From assembly GCF_016863655.1 (NCBI RefSeq), contig NZ_BOPH01000031.1, positions 1 to 64,000 of the forward strand: a stretch of 64,000 bases of DNA, in the 5' to 3' direction. The notes below the pieces were generated by a model. The model made no database searches. It was not told where the DNA came from and was given only the letters and a program-made list of their open reading frames with translations. This stretch comes from Virgisporangium ochraceum (GTDB taxonomy: Bacteria; Actinomycetota; Actinomycetes; Mycobacteriales; Micromonosporaceae). Both the position numbers and the translations under genes were made by a program. The first letter of the stretch is position 1. Each line of letters opens with the position of its first letter. Shown one piece after another: positions 39,177 to 46,721 of the stretch.

Positions 39177-39895
39177 ATCGTCAGGCTCAGGCGGTCGTGC
39201 TGCTGCTCGTCGGCGGTGCGATCCTGCGGGCGTCGTTCACCGACCTGTACCTGCGGTACGTGAAGGAGGGGCTGCGGCCGTTCCTGATCGCGGCCGGGGT
39301 GCTCCTGGTGGCGGCGGCCGTCGCGACGCTCTGGTACGAACTGCGCCCCCGGAAGGCCGCCGCCGTGGCTGATCACGACGACGGCCACGGCCACTCGCAC
39401 CGGGAGCCGGCCGTGGCCTGGCTGCTCGTGCTGCCCGTGTTCGCGTTGCTGCTGGTCGCGCCGCCGGCGCTGGGGTCCTACGCGGCGAACCGGGCCGGCA
39501 CCGCGCTGCAGGAGACCTCCGACTTCCCACCGCTGCCGGCCGGCGACCCGGTCAAGGTCGGCCTGGTCGACTACGCCACCCGCGCGGTCTACGACGAGGG
39601 CAAGTCGCTCGACGGGCGCCGCGTGGTGCTCACCGGGTTCATCCTGATCGGCGACGACAAGGCCCCCTACCTGGCCCGCATGACGCTGAGCTGCTGCGCG
39701 GCCGACGCGCGCCCGGTGAAGGTCGGGCTCGACGGGTCGGTGCCGTCGGGGCTCGCGGCCGACACCTGGATCGAGATTGTCGGCCGGTACACCACGAAGT
39801 CGACGAAGGACGAGGTCAACGGCGGGGTGATCCCGTACATCGAGATCGAGGAACTCCGTCGCATTGACGCCCCCACCAACCAGTACGAGAGTTGA
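39173..39895 (+). CDS. TIGR03943 family protein paired with the DUF318 permease
   Basis: 240 residues: two N-terminal membrane helices (about residues 4-20 and 35-55), a His-rich stretch HDDGHGHSHRE, a third helix (about residues 80-102), and an outer domain with LSCCAADARPVKVGL and a conserved IEIVGRYT strand. This is the standard partner of DUF318 permeases (the YcgQ/YcgR pair of Bacillus). The His-rich loop and the vicinal cysteines suggest metal binding. GTG at 39173 overlaps the permease stop. Confidence 0.86.
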   Translation: MNRQAQAVVLLLVGGAILRASFTDLYLRYVKEGLRPFLIAAGVLLVAAAVATLWYELRPRKAAAVADHDDGHGHSHREPAVAWLLVLPVFALLLVAPPALGSYAANRAGTALQETSDFPPLPAGDPVKVGLVDYATRAVYDEGKSLDGRRVVLTGFILIGDDKAPYLARMTLSCCAADARPVKVGLDGSVPSGLAADTWIEIVGRYTTKSTKDEVNGGVIPYIEIEELRRIDAPTNQYES

Positions 39896-39899
39896 TCAC

Positions 39900-40727
39900 A
39901 TGCGGGTCGACGCACGCGGGTTCACGTTCGACGTCACGGTGGAGGGGCCGGCCACCGCCACCGCGGTGGTGCTCCTGCTGCACGGCTTCCCCCAGAACAG
40001 CCGGATGTGGTCGGGCGTGGTGCCGGCGCTGCACGCCGCCGGGCTGCGCACCGTCGCGCCCGACCTGCGCGGGTACTCGCCGGGCGCGCGTCCCGACGAC
40101 CCGGCCGCGTACACGGCCGCCGAGGGCGCGGCCGACGCGATCGCGATCCTCGACGGGCTGGGCGAGACCGCGCCGGTGCACCTCGTCGGGCACGACTGGG
40201 GCGCGATCATCGGCTGGCACGCCGTCGCCCACCACCCCGGGCGGTTCCGCACCTGGACCGCGGTGTCGGTGGCGCACCAGTCCGCCCTGAACTTCGCCCT
40301 GGACACCGACGCAGACCAGCGCAAGCGCTCCGAGTACGTCGGCTTCTTCCGGATCCCCGGCAGATCCGAGGACGCCCTCCTCGAGGACGACGGCCGGCGG
40401 CTGCGGGCGATCTTCGCCGACGCGGGCCTCGACGACGCCGGCATCGACCGCTACGTGGCCCCGCTGCTCGACCGGGCGGCCCTGACCGGCGCCCTGAACT
40501 GGTACCGCGGCCTGCGCCGCGACGCCCCCGAGCTGCCGCCGGTGACCGTACCCACCACCTACGTGTGGAGCGACGGCGACCTGGCCCTGGGCCGCACCGG
40601 CGCGGAGAAGTGCGGCGAGTTCGTCACCGGTGAGTACGAGTTCGTCGAGCTTCCCGGTGTATCGCACTGGATCCCCGACCAGGAGCCGAAGCGGCTGGCC
40701 GAGATCATCCTGGCGAGGGTGCTTTAA
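39900..40727 (+). CDS. Alpha/beta hydrolase (epoxide hydrolase/haloalkane dehalogenase-like)
   Basis: 275 residues. LLHGFPQNSRMW gives the oxyanion hole; the nucleophile elbow is GHDWGA, that is Asp instead of Ser, which points to epoxide hydrolases and dehalogenases; the catalytic His lies in GVSHWIPDQ. The cap region (residues 140-210) is helical. Four bases separate it from the preceding gene, so it may be read through from the DUF318 operon. The ATG at 39900 is preferred to an in-frame ATG 12 codons earlier that would overlap that gene. Confidence 0.88.
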   Translation: MRVDARGFTFDVTVEGPATATAVVLLLHGFPQNSRMWSGVVPALHAAGLRTVAPDLRGYSPGARPDDPAAYTAAEGAADAIAILDGLGETAPVHLVGHDWGAIIGWHAVAHHPGRFRTWTAVSVAHQSALNFALDTDADQRKRSEYVGFFRIPGRSEDALLEDDGRRLRAIFADAGLDDAGIDRYVAPLLDRAALTGALNWYRGLRRDAPELPPVTVPTTYVWSDGDLALGRTGAEKCGEFVTGEYEFVELPGVSHWIPDQEPKRLAEIILARVL

Positions 40728-40734
40728 TCGCGCG

Positions 40735-41088
40735 GTGAGAATCGACGTCAGTATTCCTGACACGGACGACGCCGAACCCGTCCAGTCGTTCTTCGGCTGG
40801 ATCACCGCCGACACCGAGCTCGCCGGTTCGATCGACGTCACCCGATCCAGCTCCGCGCCGGGTCACATGGGTGCGCTCGACATCATCAACGTCACCCTCA
40901 CGCACCTGGTCGCGATCTCCAACCTCGCGATGGTGTACGCCGCGTGGCGGCGGTCGCGGCCGGAGGTGCCCACGGTCGTCTTCCGGGTGGGCGCGGTCAC
41001 CGTGACCGCCTCCGACGCGTCTCCGGAGACCCTCGACCGGCTCTGCGAGACGCTGCGGACGGCGCTCGACACCGACGATGCCTCCTGA
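40735..41088 (+). CDS. Effector-associated constant component EACC1
   Basis: 117 residues that match the EACC1 pattern: a start with VQSFFGWITADTELAG, the central APGHMGALDIINV motif, a hydrophobic helix ending in YAAWRRSRP, then a strand pair (VVFRVGAVTVTAS) and a final helix DRLCETLRTAL. EACC1 is known from computational surveys of actinobacterial conflict systems, where it always stands beside a variable effector and is thought to be an adaptor or trigger. Here the effector is the caspase-like protein encoded next, with an 11-base overlap. GTG at 40735; an earlier frame lies inside the hydrolase gene. Confidence 0.85.
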   Translation: MRIDVSIPDTDDAEPVQSFFGWITADTELAGSIDVTRSSSAPGHMGALDIINVTLTHLVAISNLAMVYAAWRRSRPEVPTVVFRVGAVTVTASDASPETLDRLCETLRTALDTDDAS

Positions 41089-44000
41089 CCCGAGCCGTTC
41101 CTGGGCCGTGCTCGTCGGGGTGTCGGAGTTCGACGACGCCACCCTCGACGACCTGCCCACGGTGGCGGCCGGCGTCGATCGGCTCCGGGACCTGCTGGTG
41201 GACCCGTCGGTGTGGGGTCTGCCGCCGGACCGGTGCACGGTCGTCCTCAACCCCCGCTCCGGCGACGAGGTGCTCGACCCCGTCGCCGACGCGAGCGCCG
41301 CCGCCGCCGACGCCTTCCTCCTGTACTACGCCGGACACGGGATCCTCGACCCGCGGCCGTTCGAGCTGTACCTGGCCACGGGCGCCACGAAGCTGGCGCC
41401 GATCCGCCGGTCGGTGCGCTTCGACGACATCCGCCGCATGCTGGAGCCGAGGCGGACGCTGTCGAAGGTCGTGCTCCTCGACTGCTGCTACAGCGGCCTG
41501 GCGATCGCCGGCACCATGGGCGACGGCGTGAAGGTCTCCGACCAGCTCCTGGTCGACCGCAGCTACATCATGACCGCGACGAGCAGCACCCGGCTGGCGC
41601 TGGCGCCGCCCGACGAGCCGTTCCCGGCGTTCACCGGCGAGCTGGTCCGGGTGCTCGGCGACGGTATCGCCGGCGGACCCGACGACCTCACGATGGCGTC
41701 GATCTACGGCCAGGTGCTGAGCGGGCTCGCGGCCAAGCGCCGGCCGACCCCGCAGGCCTCGGCCGACAACGACGGCCACACGATCGTGCTGGCCCGCAAC
41801 CGCGCCCTGCGGCCGCGTGCCGGCGCCGGCCCGAACGCGGGCGCCGGCTCCGCCGGACCCGACCTGCCGCCGGAACACCTCCACCTGCTGGACCTGACAC
41901 CGGCCGGCACCGTCGGATACCTGGCGCAGTACACCGGAGCCGACCTCGACGCGCTCCTGACCGCGATCGGCCGGTCGCGCGAGCCGCAGGGGCTGGCCGC
42001 CGTGGTGCACGCCCTGCGGCGCGCCGGCTCCGACCGGTCCGCGGCCACGGTGGTGGCCGCGGCGGCCGGACGCCCCGCCGGAGACCTCCTCGCGATCGTC
42101 GACAACCTCGGCGTCCTCGGCATGGACGGCCTGGCCGGAGACCTGGTGCGGGCCGCCGGACGGTCGGACGACGCGCTGGTGTGCGCGATCGGCCCGCACC
42201 TGTCCGAGCCGCGGCGGGAGGTGCTGGTCGAGGCGGCCCTGCTGCGGCGCATCGCCGAGCCGGCCGCGGCGATCAGGCTGATCGGCATGCTGTGGGCGAC
42301 GGAGTCACGCGCAGCCGTGGAGCGCGCGCTGCGGGCGGTCGCCGCGACGATGCCGCACGAGGACGTGGGGGTGTTCGCCGACGCGCTCAGCGACGCCGGG
42401 TACGACGAGGCCGCGTTCGAGCTGTACACGCTCGCCGGGGACGTGCTCGCCGCCCGCGGGGCACCGGCGTCGGTGCGGGTGGCCGTGTCGATGAACCTGG
42501 CCGGCCGGCACGAGTGGGCCCGGCGGCTGCTGGCGCGCGTCGCCGACCGGTGCGACGACGCCGCCGTCGCCTTCGAGGCCGTCGACGCCCTGTGGAGCGC
42601 CGGCCTTCCGGAGGCCGCCGGTGACCTCCTGGAGGCCATGGCGGCCCGGCTCGACGACGCGCAGGTGCGGAACCTGGCCCGCCGGCTGCGCGCCCACGGC
42701 CGCGGCGACGAGGCGCTCGACCTGCTGAAACGGGCGGCGTCGCGGCGGCCGGTGACGAGCACACAGGACTACTTCCGGTTCCTGTTCGACCTCGGCCTCC
42801 CCATGGACGCGCACAGCCTGCTGCGGCACGTCGGGGCGCTGCTCGACGGCGCCTCGCTCGCCGACGCCGCGGTGTACGTCGACGAGGTGGAGCCGCAGAC
42901 GTCGTACCCGGCCGACCTGCTGCGGGCGGCGGCGGCCCGCGAGCCGGTGTGCGGCCGCGACCTGCTGGTGCGGCTCTGCGCGCGGCCGGACCCCGCCGCC
43001 CGGCGGCTGGTCGGGCGGGCGGAGCGGGAGCTCGTCGCGGCCGGCCCGGAGCACGGGCTGGCGGTCGCCGCGCTGCTGGTCAGCGCCGACCGGATCGCCG
43101 AGGCCCGGAGCCTGGTGACGGCCGTCGCCGCGCGGTTCGCGGAGCCGGAGGTCGTGCCGGCGTTCCTGCGGCGCGTCGACGGGCTGGTGGGCGCGGCCGC
43201 GCCGCCGGAGGTCGACCCCCTGCCGCCGCGGCCGCCCGCGTCCTGGTTCCCCGCCAGCTCGCCGGCGCGTCCGTCCGGCACGGCCGAGGTGCCGGCGGCG
43301 GCGCCGGCGGCGGAACCGGGGGAGGCGGCGCCGCCGCTCCGGATCCCGGTGCCGCCCGGGCCGGCCCTGCCGGAGGCCGGGCGGCAGGACCTCGCCACCG
43401 TGCTCCGTGGCCGCGCCGACGACGCGGCGGCGCTGCTCGCGCTGCTCGTCCCGATGCTGCCGGTGGAGCACGCCGGTGCCCTGCTCGGCGCGCTGCTGCG
43501 GCTCGTGCCCGCGGCAGCCGGGCCCCTCGTCGGGCGCCTGCTGGCCGACGCGACGCTGCGCGCGGCCGTCGGCCGGGCCGGGCTGTGGCCCGCGTTCCCC
43601 ACCTACGCCGGTGCGCTGCTCGCGGCCCGGTCGGCGCCGTTCGAGGCCCGGCTCGCGCAGGTCCTCGAGCGGGACGACCGCGCCCTGCTCGGTGCGTTCG
43701 CCGTCGAGGTGGCGGCGAACGGCTCGGTGACGGAGATCCTCGACCTGCTCGGCCGCACCGGGATCGACGGGTACGTACTCGACGCGCTCGGGTGGGGCGT
43801 CGACGAGGCGCGGGCGGTCGTCGACCTGTGGGACCCGCGCCGTTTCCACGTGGCCGACCGGCTGCTGCGAGCGGGCCGGGAGCCCCGGCCGGTGGTGCCG
43901 TTCCCGCTCCGCCGGCCGACGCCGGTGGCCCTCGCGGTGTCGCGGCTGTTCCTGATGTGGTCGCAGACCGACTACCGGCCCTGGGTGCACCGCTGGACCC

Positions 44001-44515
44001 GGGCCTTCGGCGCCGTCCTCGGCCTCGACCCCGGCGACGAGATCCTGTTCATCGCGTCGGTCGACGGGCCGAAGGTCGTCCTGTTCACCACCACCGGCAT
44101 GCGGTTCGGCCCGCTGTCGCGGCGGAAGATGACGGTGCTCACGTACGCCGGGGTCGCCGCGGCCCGGTTCGAGGCGTTCAACACCTTCACGGTCCGCGTC
44201 CTGCGCCGCGACGCGCCGGCGGCGTTCGTCAACTTCTTCCGTGACGACCCGCCCGGGCTCCTGTCGGGCCTGCTGCGACCGCCGCCACCGCCGGACGTGC
44301 CCGGGATCTGGTTCACCGCGGCCGAGTTCGCCGACCGGCTGACCGAGCTCGGGTCGTTCGTGCGCGGTGTGCTCGCGGTCGACCCGGACACCGCACCGGC
44401 GCGCCGCGACCTCCCGGTGCGGCCGCACGAGGCCCGGGACCTGCCGCCCGCGCCCCGGCACCGGGCCTGGCGGCCGGTGCCCCGGCCGAGGTCGCCGCTA
44501 CCGCCCGAGGGCTGA
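41078..44515 (+). CDS. Caspase-like protease with helical repeats and a PH-like C-terminal domain
   Basis: 1145 residues. Residues 1-235 are a caspase-fold (C14) peptidase: catalytic His87 in LYYAGHG and Cys137 in LLDCCYSG. Residues 270-705 and 770-930 are Ala/Leu/Arg-rich paired helices (TPR/HEAT-like), including units such as GYDEAAFELYTLAGDVL and GRGDEALDLLKRAA. A Pro-rich linker lies at 709-768. Residues 965-1050 (GDEILFIASVDG, VVLFTTTGMRFG) resemble a bacterial PH-like domain, and the tail is Arg/Pro-rich. It is probably the effector of the EACC1 pair: cleavage of host or effector proteins on sensing invasion, leading to dormancy or death, is inferred. I see no signal peptide, membrane helix or NTPase domain. 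Start ATG at 41078 within EACC1. Confidence 0.88.
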   Translation: MPPDPSRSWAVLVGVSEFDDATLDDLPTVAAGVDRLRDLLVDPSVWGLPPDRCTVVLNPRSGDEVLDPVADASAAAADAFLLYYAGHGILDPRPFELYLATGATKLAPIRRSVRFDDIRRMLEPRRTLSKVVLLDCCYSGLAIAGTMGDGVKVSDQLLVDRSYIMTATSSTRLALAPPDEPFPAFTGELVRVLGDGIAGGPDDLTMASIYGQVLSGLAAKRRPTPQASADNDGHTIVLARNRALRPRAGAGPNAGAGSAGPDLPPEHLHLLDLTPAGTVGYLAQYTGADLDALLTAIGRSREPQGLAAVVHALRRAGSDRSAATVVAAAAGRPAGDLLAIVDNLGVLGMDGLAGDLVRAAGRSDDALVCAIGPHLSEPRREVLVEAALLRRIAEPAAAIRLIGMLWATESRAAVERALRAVAATMPHEDVGVFADALSDAGYDEAAFELYTLAGDVLAARGAPASVRVAVSMNLAGRHEWARRLLARVADRCDDAAVAFEAVDALWSAGLPEAAGDLLEAMAARLDDAQVRNLARRLRAHGRGDEALDLLKRAASRRPVTSTQDYFRFLFDLGLPMDAHSLLRHVGALLDGASLADAAVYVDEVEPQTSYPADLLRAAAAREPVCGRDLLVRLCARPDPAARRLVGRAERELVAAGPEHGLAVAALLVSADRIAEARSLVTAVAARFAEPEVVPAFLRRVDGLVGAAAPPEVDPLPPRPPASWFPASSPARPSGTAEVPAAAPAAEPGEAAPPLRIPVPPGPALPEAGRQDLATVLRGRADDAAALLALLVPMLPVEHAGALLGALLRLVPAAAGPLVGRLLADATLRAAVGRAGLWPAFPTYAGALLAARSAPFEARLAQVLERDDRALLGAFAVEVAANGSVTEILDLLGRTGIDGYVLDALGWGVDEARAVVDLWDPRRFHVADRLLRAGREPRPVVPFPLRRPTPVALAVSRLFLMWSQTDYRPWVHRWTRAFGAVLGLDPGDEILFIASVDGPKVVLFTTTGMRFGPLSRRKMTVLTYAGVAAARFEAFNTFTVRVLRRDAPAAFVNFFRDDPPGLLSGLLRPPPPPDVPGIWFTAAEFADRLTELGSFVRGVLAVDPDTAPARRDLPVRPHEARDLPPAPRHRAWRPVPRPRSPLPPEG

Positions 44516-45214
44516 GCCGCCGTTGACGTGGATGACCTGTCCGGTGATGTAGCCCGCGTCGGGCGCGGCCAGATAGGTGACCGCCGCCGCGATGTCGTCG
44601 GGTACGCCGCCGCGGCCGACGAGCGTCTGCCGGACGCGCGACTCGTGGAACTCCGGCGACATGCGCTCGCCGAAGAACTCCGTGTCGGCCACGTACCCGG
44701 GTGCCACGACGTTGACCGTGATGCCGTCCGGCCCGAGCCGGGTCGCCAACGCGTAGGCCCAGCCGTGCAGGGCGGCCTTGGCCGCGCCGTACACGCCGCC
44801 GCCCTTCACCGCCGCCACCGAGCTCATGAACACGATCCGGCCACCGGGCCGGGTGAGCTTCGGCATCAGGGCGGTGGTGAGCAGCGCCGCGGTGAGCACG
44901 TTGGCGTCGAGCTCCGCGCGCCACTGCGCGGCCTGATCCTCCAATGTGGACAGTGGACCGTCGTACACGGCGCCGCCGGCGTTGTTCACGACGACGTCGA
45001 CGCTGTCGAGTGTCGCCGCGACCCGCTCGACGTCGGCCGGCACCGACAGGTCCGCCGCTACCGCCGTCACGGTGTCGAACTCCGCCGCCACCTTCGCCAG
45101 CACGTCGGCGCGCCGGCCCACGATCGTCACGTCCTCACCCGCCCGCGCGAACGCCACGGCGATCGCGCGACCGATTCCCGTGCCCCCGCCGGACACCACG
45201 ATCCTCCGAGTCAT
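44498..45214 (-). CDS. Short-chain dehydrogenase/reductase
   Basis: 238 residues of the classical SDR family: the cofactor motif GGGTGIGRA at residues 9-17, NNAGG, Ser in MSSVAAVKGG, and YxxxK as YGAAK. It would oxidise or reduce an unknown alcohol or carbonyl with NAD(P). ATG at 45212-45214 overlaps the stop of the P-loop gene (ATGA). The 3' end overlaps the convergent caspase gene by 18 bases. Confidence 0.92.
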   Translation of the reverse strand: MTRRIVVSGGGTGIGRAIAVAFARAGEDVTIVGRRADVLAKVAAEFDTVTAVAADLSVPADVERVAATLDSVDVVVNNAGGAVYDGPLSTLEDQAAQWRAELDANVLTAALLTTALMPKLTRPGGRIVFMSSVAAVKGGGVYGAAKAALHGWAYALATRLGPDGITVNVVAPGYVADTEFFGERMSPEFHESRVRQTLVGRGGVPDDIAAAVTYLAAPDAGYITGQVIHVNGGSALGR

Positions 45215-45705
45215 GGACGGAAGGCTATCCGGTCGGCCAGCTCCGACGCGTCGTGCGACGCCGAGTCGAGCACGGTGCGCTCGTCGGTCCACGGCTCGTA
45301 GGCGCGGGCCGCGACCCGGGCCCAGTCGGGCTTCCAGGGATCGGACGCGTGCCGCGCCTCGACCCGCGCCCGGTGCAGCGCCGGATCGGAGCACACCACC
45401 TCGACGAACCGCAGCGTCGCGCCGCTGCGCAGGGCGAGCTCCCGCCACTGCTGCCGCGCCACCTCGACGGCGTTCACCGCGTCGACCACCACGGTGCGCC
45501 CGCGCCGCAGGTGCTCCTCGGCCAGCGCCTCCACCACCACGTACGCCGTCACACCCGGCCGGCTCTCCGTGACACCCATCGACTGCATCGAACGGTCGAC
45601 GGTGTCGACGGCCAGCACCGGCGCGCCGATCCGGTCGCCGTACACCTCGGCCACCGTGCTCTTCCCGGAACCGGGCAGCCCGGCGAACACGATCAGCGCG
45701 GTCAC
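45211..45705 (-). CDS. P-loop kinase-like protein (AAA_33 type)
   Basis: 164 residues. The Walker A motif GLPGSGKST lies at residues 8-16 and a Walker B-like strand TVVVDAVNAVE follows; the rest resembles small zeta-toxin or polynucleotide-kinase-like ATPases of the AAA_33 group. The substrate is unknown. GTG at 45703-45705 overlaps the MarR-GNAT stop. It forms the middle of a three-gene operon. Confidence 0.85.
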   Translation of the reverse strand: MTALIVFAGLPGSGKSTVAEVYGDRIGAPVLAVDTVDRSMQSMGVTESRPGVTAYVVVEALAEEHLRRGRTVVVDAVNAVEVARQQWRELALRSGATLRFVEVVCSDPALHRARVEARHASDPWKPDWARVAARAYEPWTDERTVLDSASHDASELADRIAFRP

Positions 45706-46616
45706 AGCGCCCGCCGCCAGATCTGCTCGGCCCGCACCGGCCCGCCCCAGGCCGGCGGCTCGCCCTCGTGGTCGAGCGTGAAGCCGACCCGCTCGTAGAT
45801 GCGCCGCGCCGCGTGCAGGATCGCGTTGGTCCACAACACGATCTCGCGGTAGCCGGCCTCCTTCGCGAACCGCAGGCACTCGTCGACGAGCGTCGTGCCG
45901 ACGCCGTGACCCCGGGCCGCGGGCTCCACGAGGAGCATGCGCAGCTGCGCGACGTCGTCGCTCCTGCGCATGCAGAAGATGCTGCCGACGGGCCCGCCGC
46001 CCAGTTCGGCGATCCAGCCGGCCTGGCGGGGGTCGGGCGCCGACGCGGTCGCGTACTCGGCGCAGAGGCCGGCCACCACCCCCTCGAACCGCACGTCCCA
46101 GCCGTACTCGGCGGCGTACAGCTGACCGTGCCGCTGCACGACCCAGCCGAGGTCGCCCGGACGCAGCGGCCGCAGCGTCACGGGCCCGGTGTCATGGGAC
46201 GAGAGCACCGTGCGCACCGTCGACAGCGCCGACACCAGCGACCGGCGTTCCGGTTCGCTCGTGTGGGCGAGCAGGCCGGCGACGTGGGCGCTGGAGCGGG
46301 CGTCGAGGTCCCGTTGCACCTCGCGGCCGGCGTCGGTGAGGCGCAGCACCTGCTTCCGTCCGTCCACGATGGATCTTTCCCGGACGACGAGCCCGGCGGC
46401 CTCGAGCTTGGCGACGATGCGCGACAGGTAGCCGGGGTCGAGGGACAGCCGGGTGCGCAGGTCGAGCGTGTCGGCGGAGTCGGCCTGGCCGAGCTCGTAC
46501 AGCACCCGCGCCTCGGTGAGCGAGTACGGCTCGGCGAGCTGGTAGCTGCCCAGGAGGCCGATCACCCCGGTATAGAAGCGGCTGAATTCGCGGACGGCGA
46601 GGACGGCGTCGGTCAT
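45702..46616 (-). CDS. MarR family regulator fused to a GNAT acetyltransferase
   Basis: 304 residues. Residues 1-140 are a MarR winged helix (LTEARVLYELGQ, then DLRTRLSLDPGYLSRIVAKLEAAGLVVRE and the wing VDGRKQVLRLT). Residues 150-304 are a GNAT domain with VEPAARGHGVGTTLVDECLRFA as the acetyl-CoA motif. Bifunctional MarR-GNAT proteins are found in many bacteria. It may control this operon and the divergent acyl-CoA dehydrogenase gene through the palindrome at 46637. ATG at 46614-46616 has GGGA at a good distance; an upstream GTG is possible. Confidence 0.92.
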   Translation of the reverse strand: MTDAVLAVREFSRFYTGVIGLLGSYQLAEPYSLTEARVLYELGQADSADTLDLRTRLSLDPGYLSRIVAKLEAAGLVVRERSIVDGRKQVLRLTDAGREVQRDLDARSSAHVAGLLAHTSEPERRSLVSALSTVRTVLSSHDTGPVTLRPLRPGDLGWVVQRHGQLYAAEYGWDVRFEGVVAGLCAEYATASAPDPRQAGWIAELGGGPVGSIFCMRRSDDVAQLRMLLVEPAARGHGVGTTLVDECLRFAKEAGYREIVLWTNAILHAARRIYERVGFTLDHEGEPPAWGGPVRAEQIWRRAL

Positions 46617-46636
46617 CCGCACAGCGTCCCAGGTTC

Positions 46637-46651
46637 TTTGACTTTGTCAAA
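46637..46651. promoter_or_regulatory. Candidate MarR operator TTTGAC-TTT-GTCAAA
   Basis: A perfect 6-3-6 inverted repeat in the 105-base gap between the divergent MarR-GNAT and acyl-CoA dehydrogenase genes. It is an AT-rich island in GC-rich DNA and includes TTGACA-like words on both strands, so a bound regulator could block both promoters. Confidence 0.55.
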
Positions 46652-46721
46652 CGTCTCGGGGTTTCGACCTACTTAACTCGCGGGTAACGTGGGGCTCACG
46701 AGTGCGAGCAGGAGGCCGACC

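Noticed and set aside
42305..44461. 718-residue minus-strand frame over the caspase gene
   Set aside because: Arg/Gly/Pro/Val-rich shadow; the plus-strand frame has the clear protease motifs.
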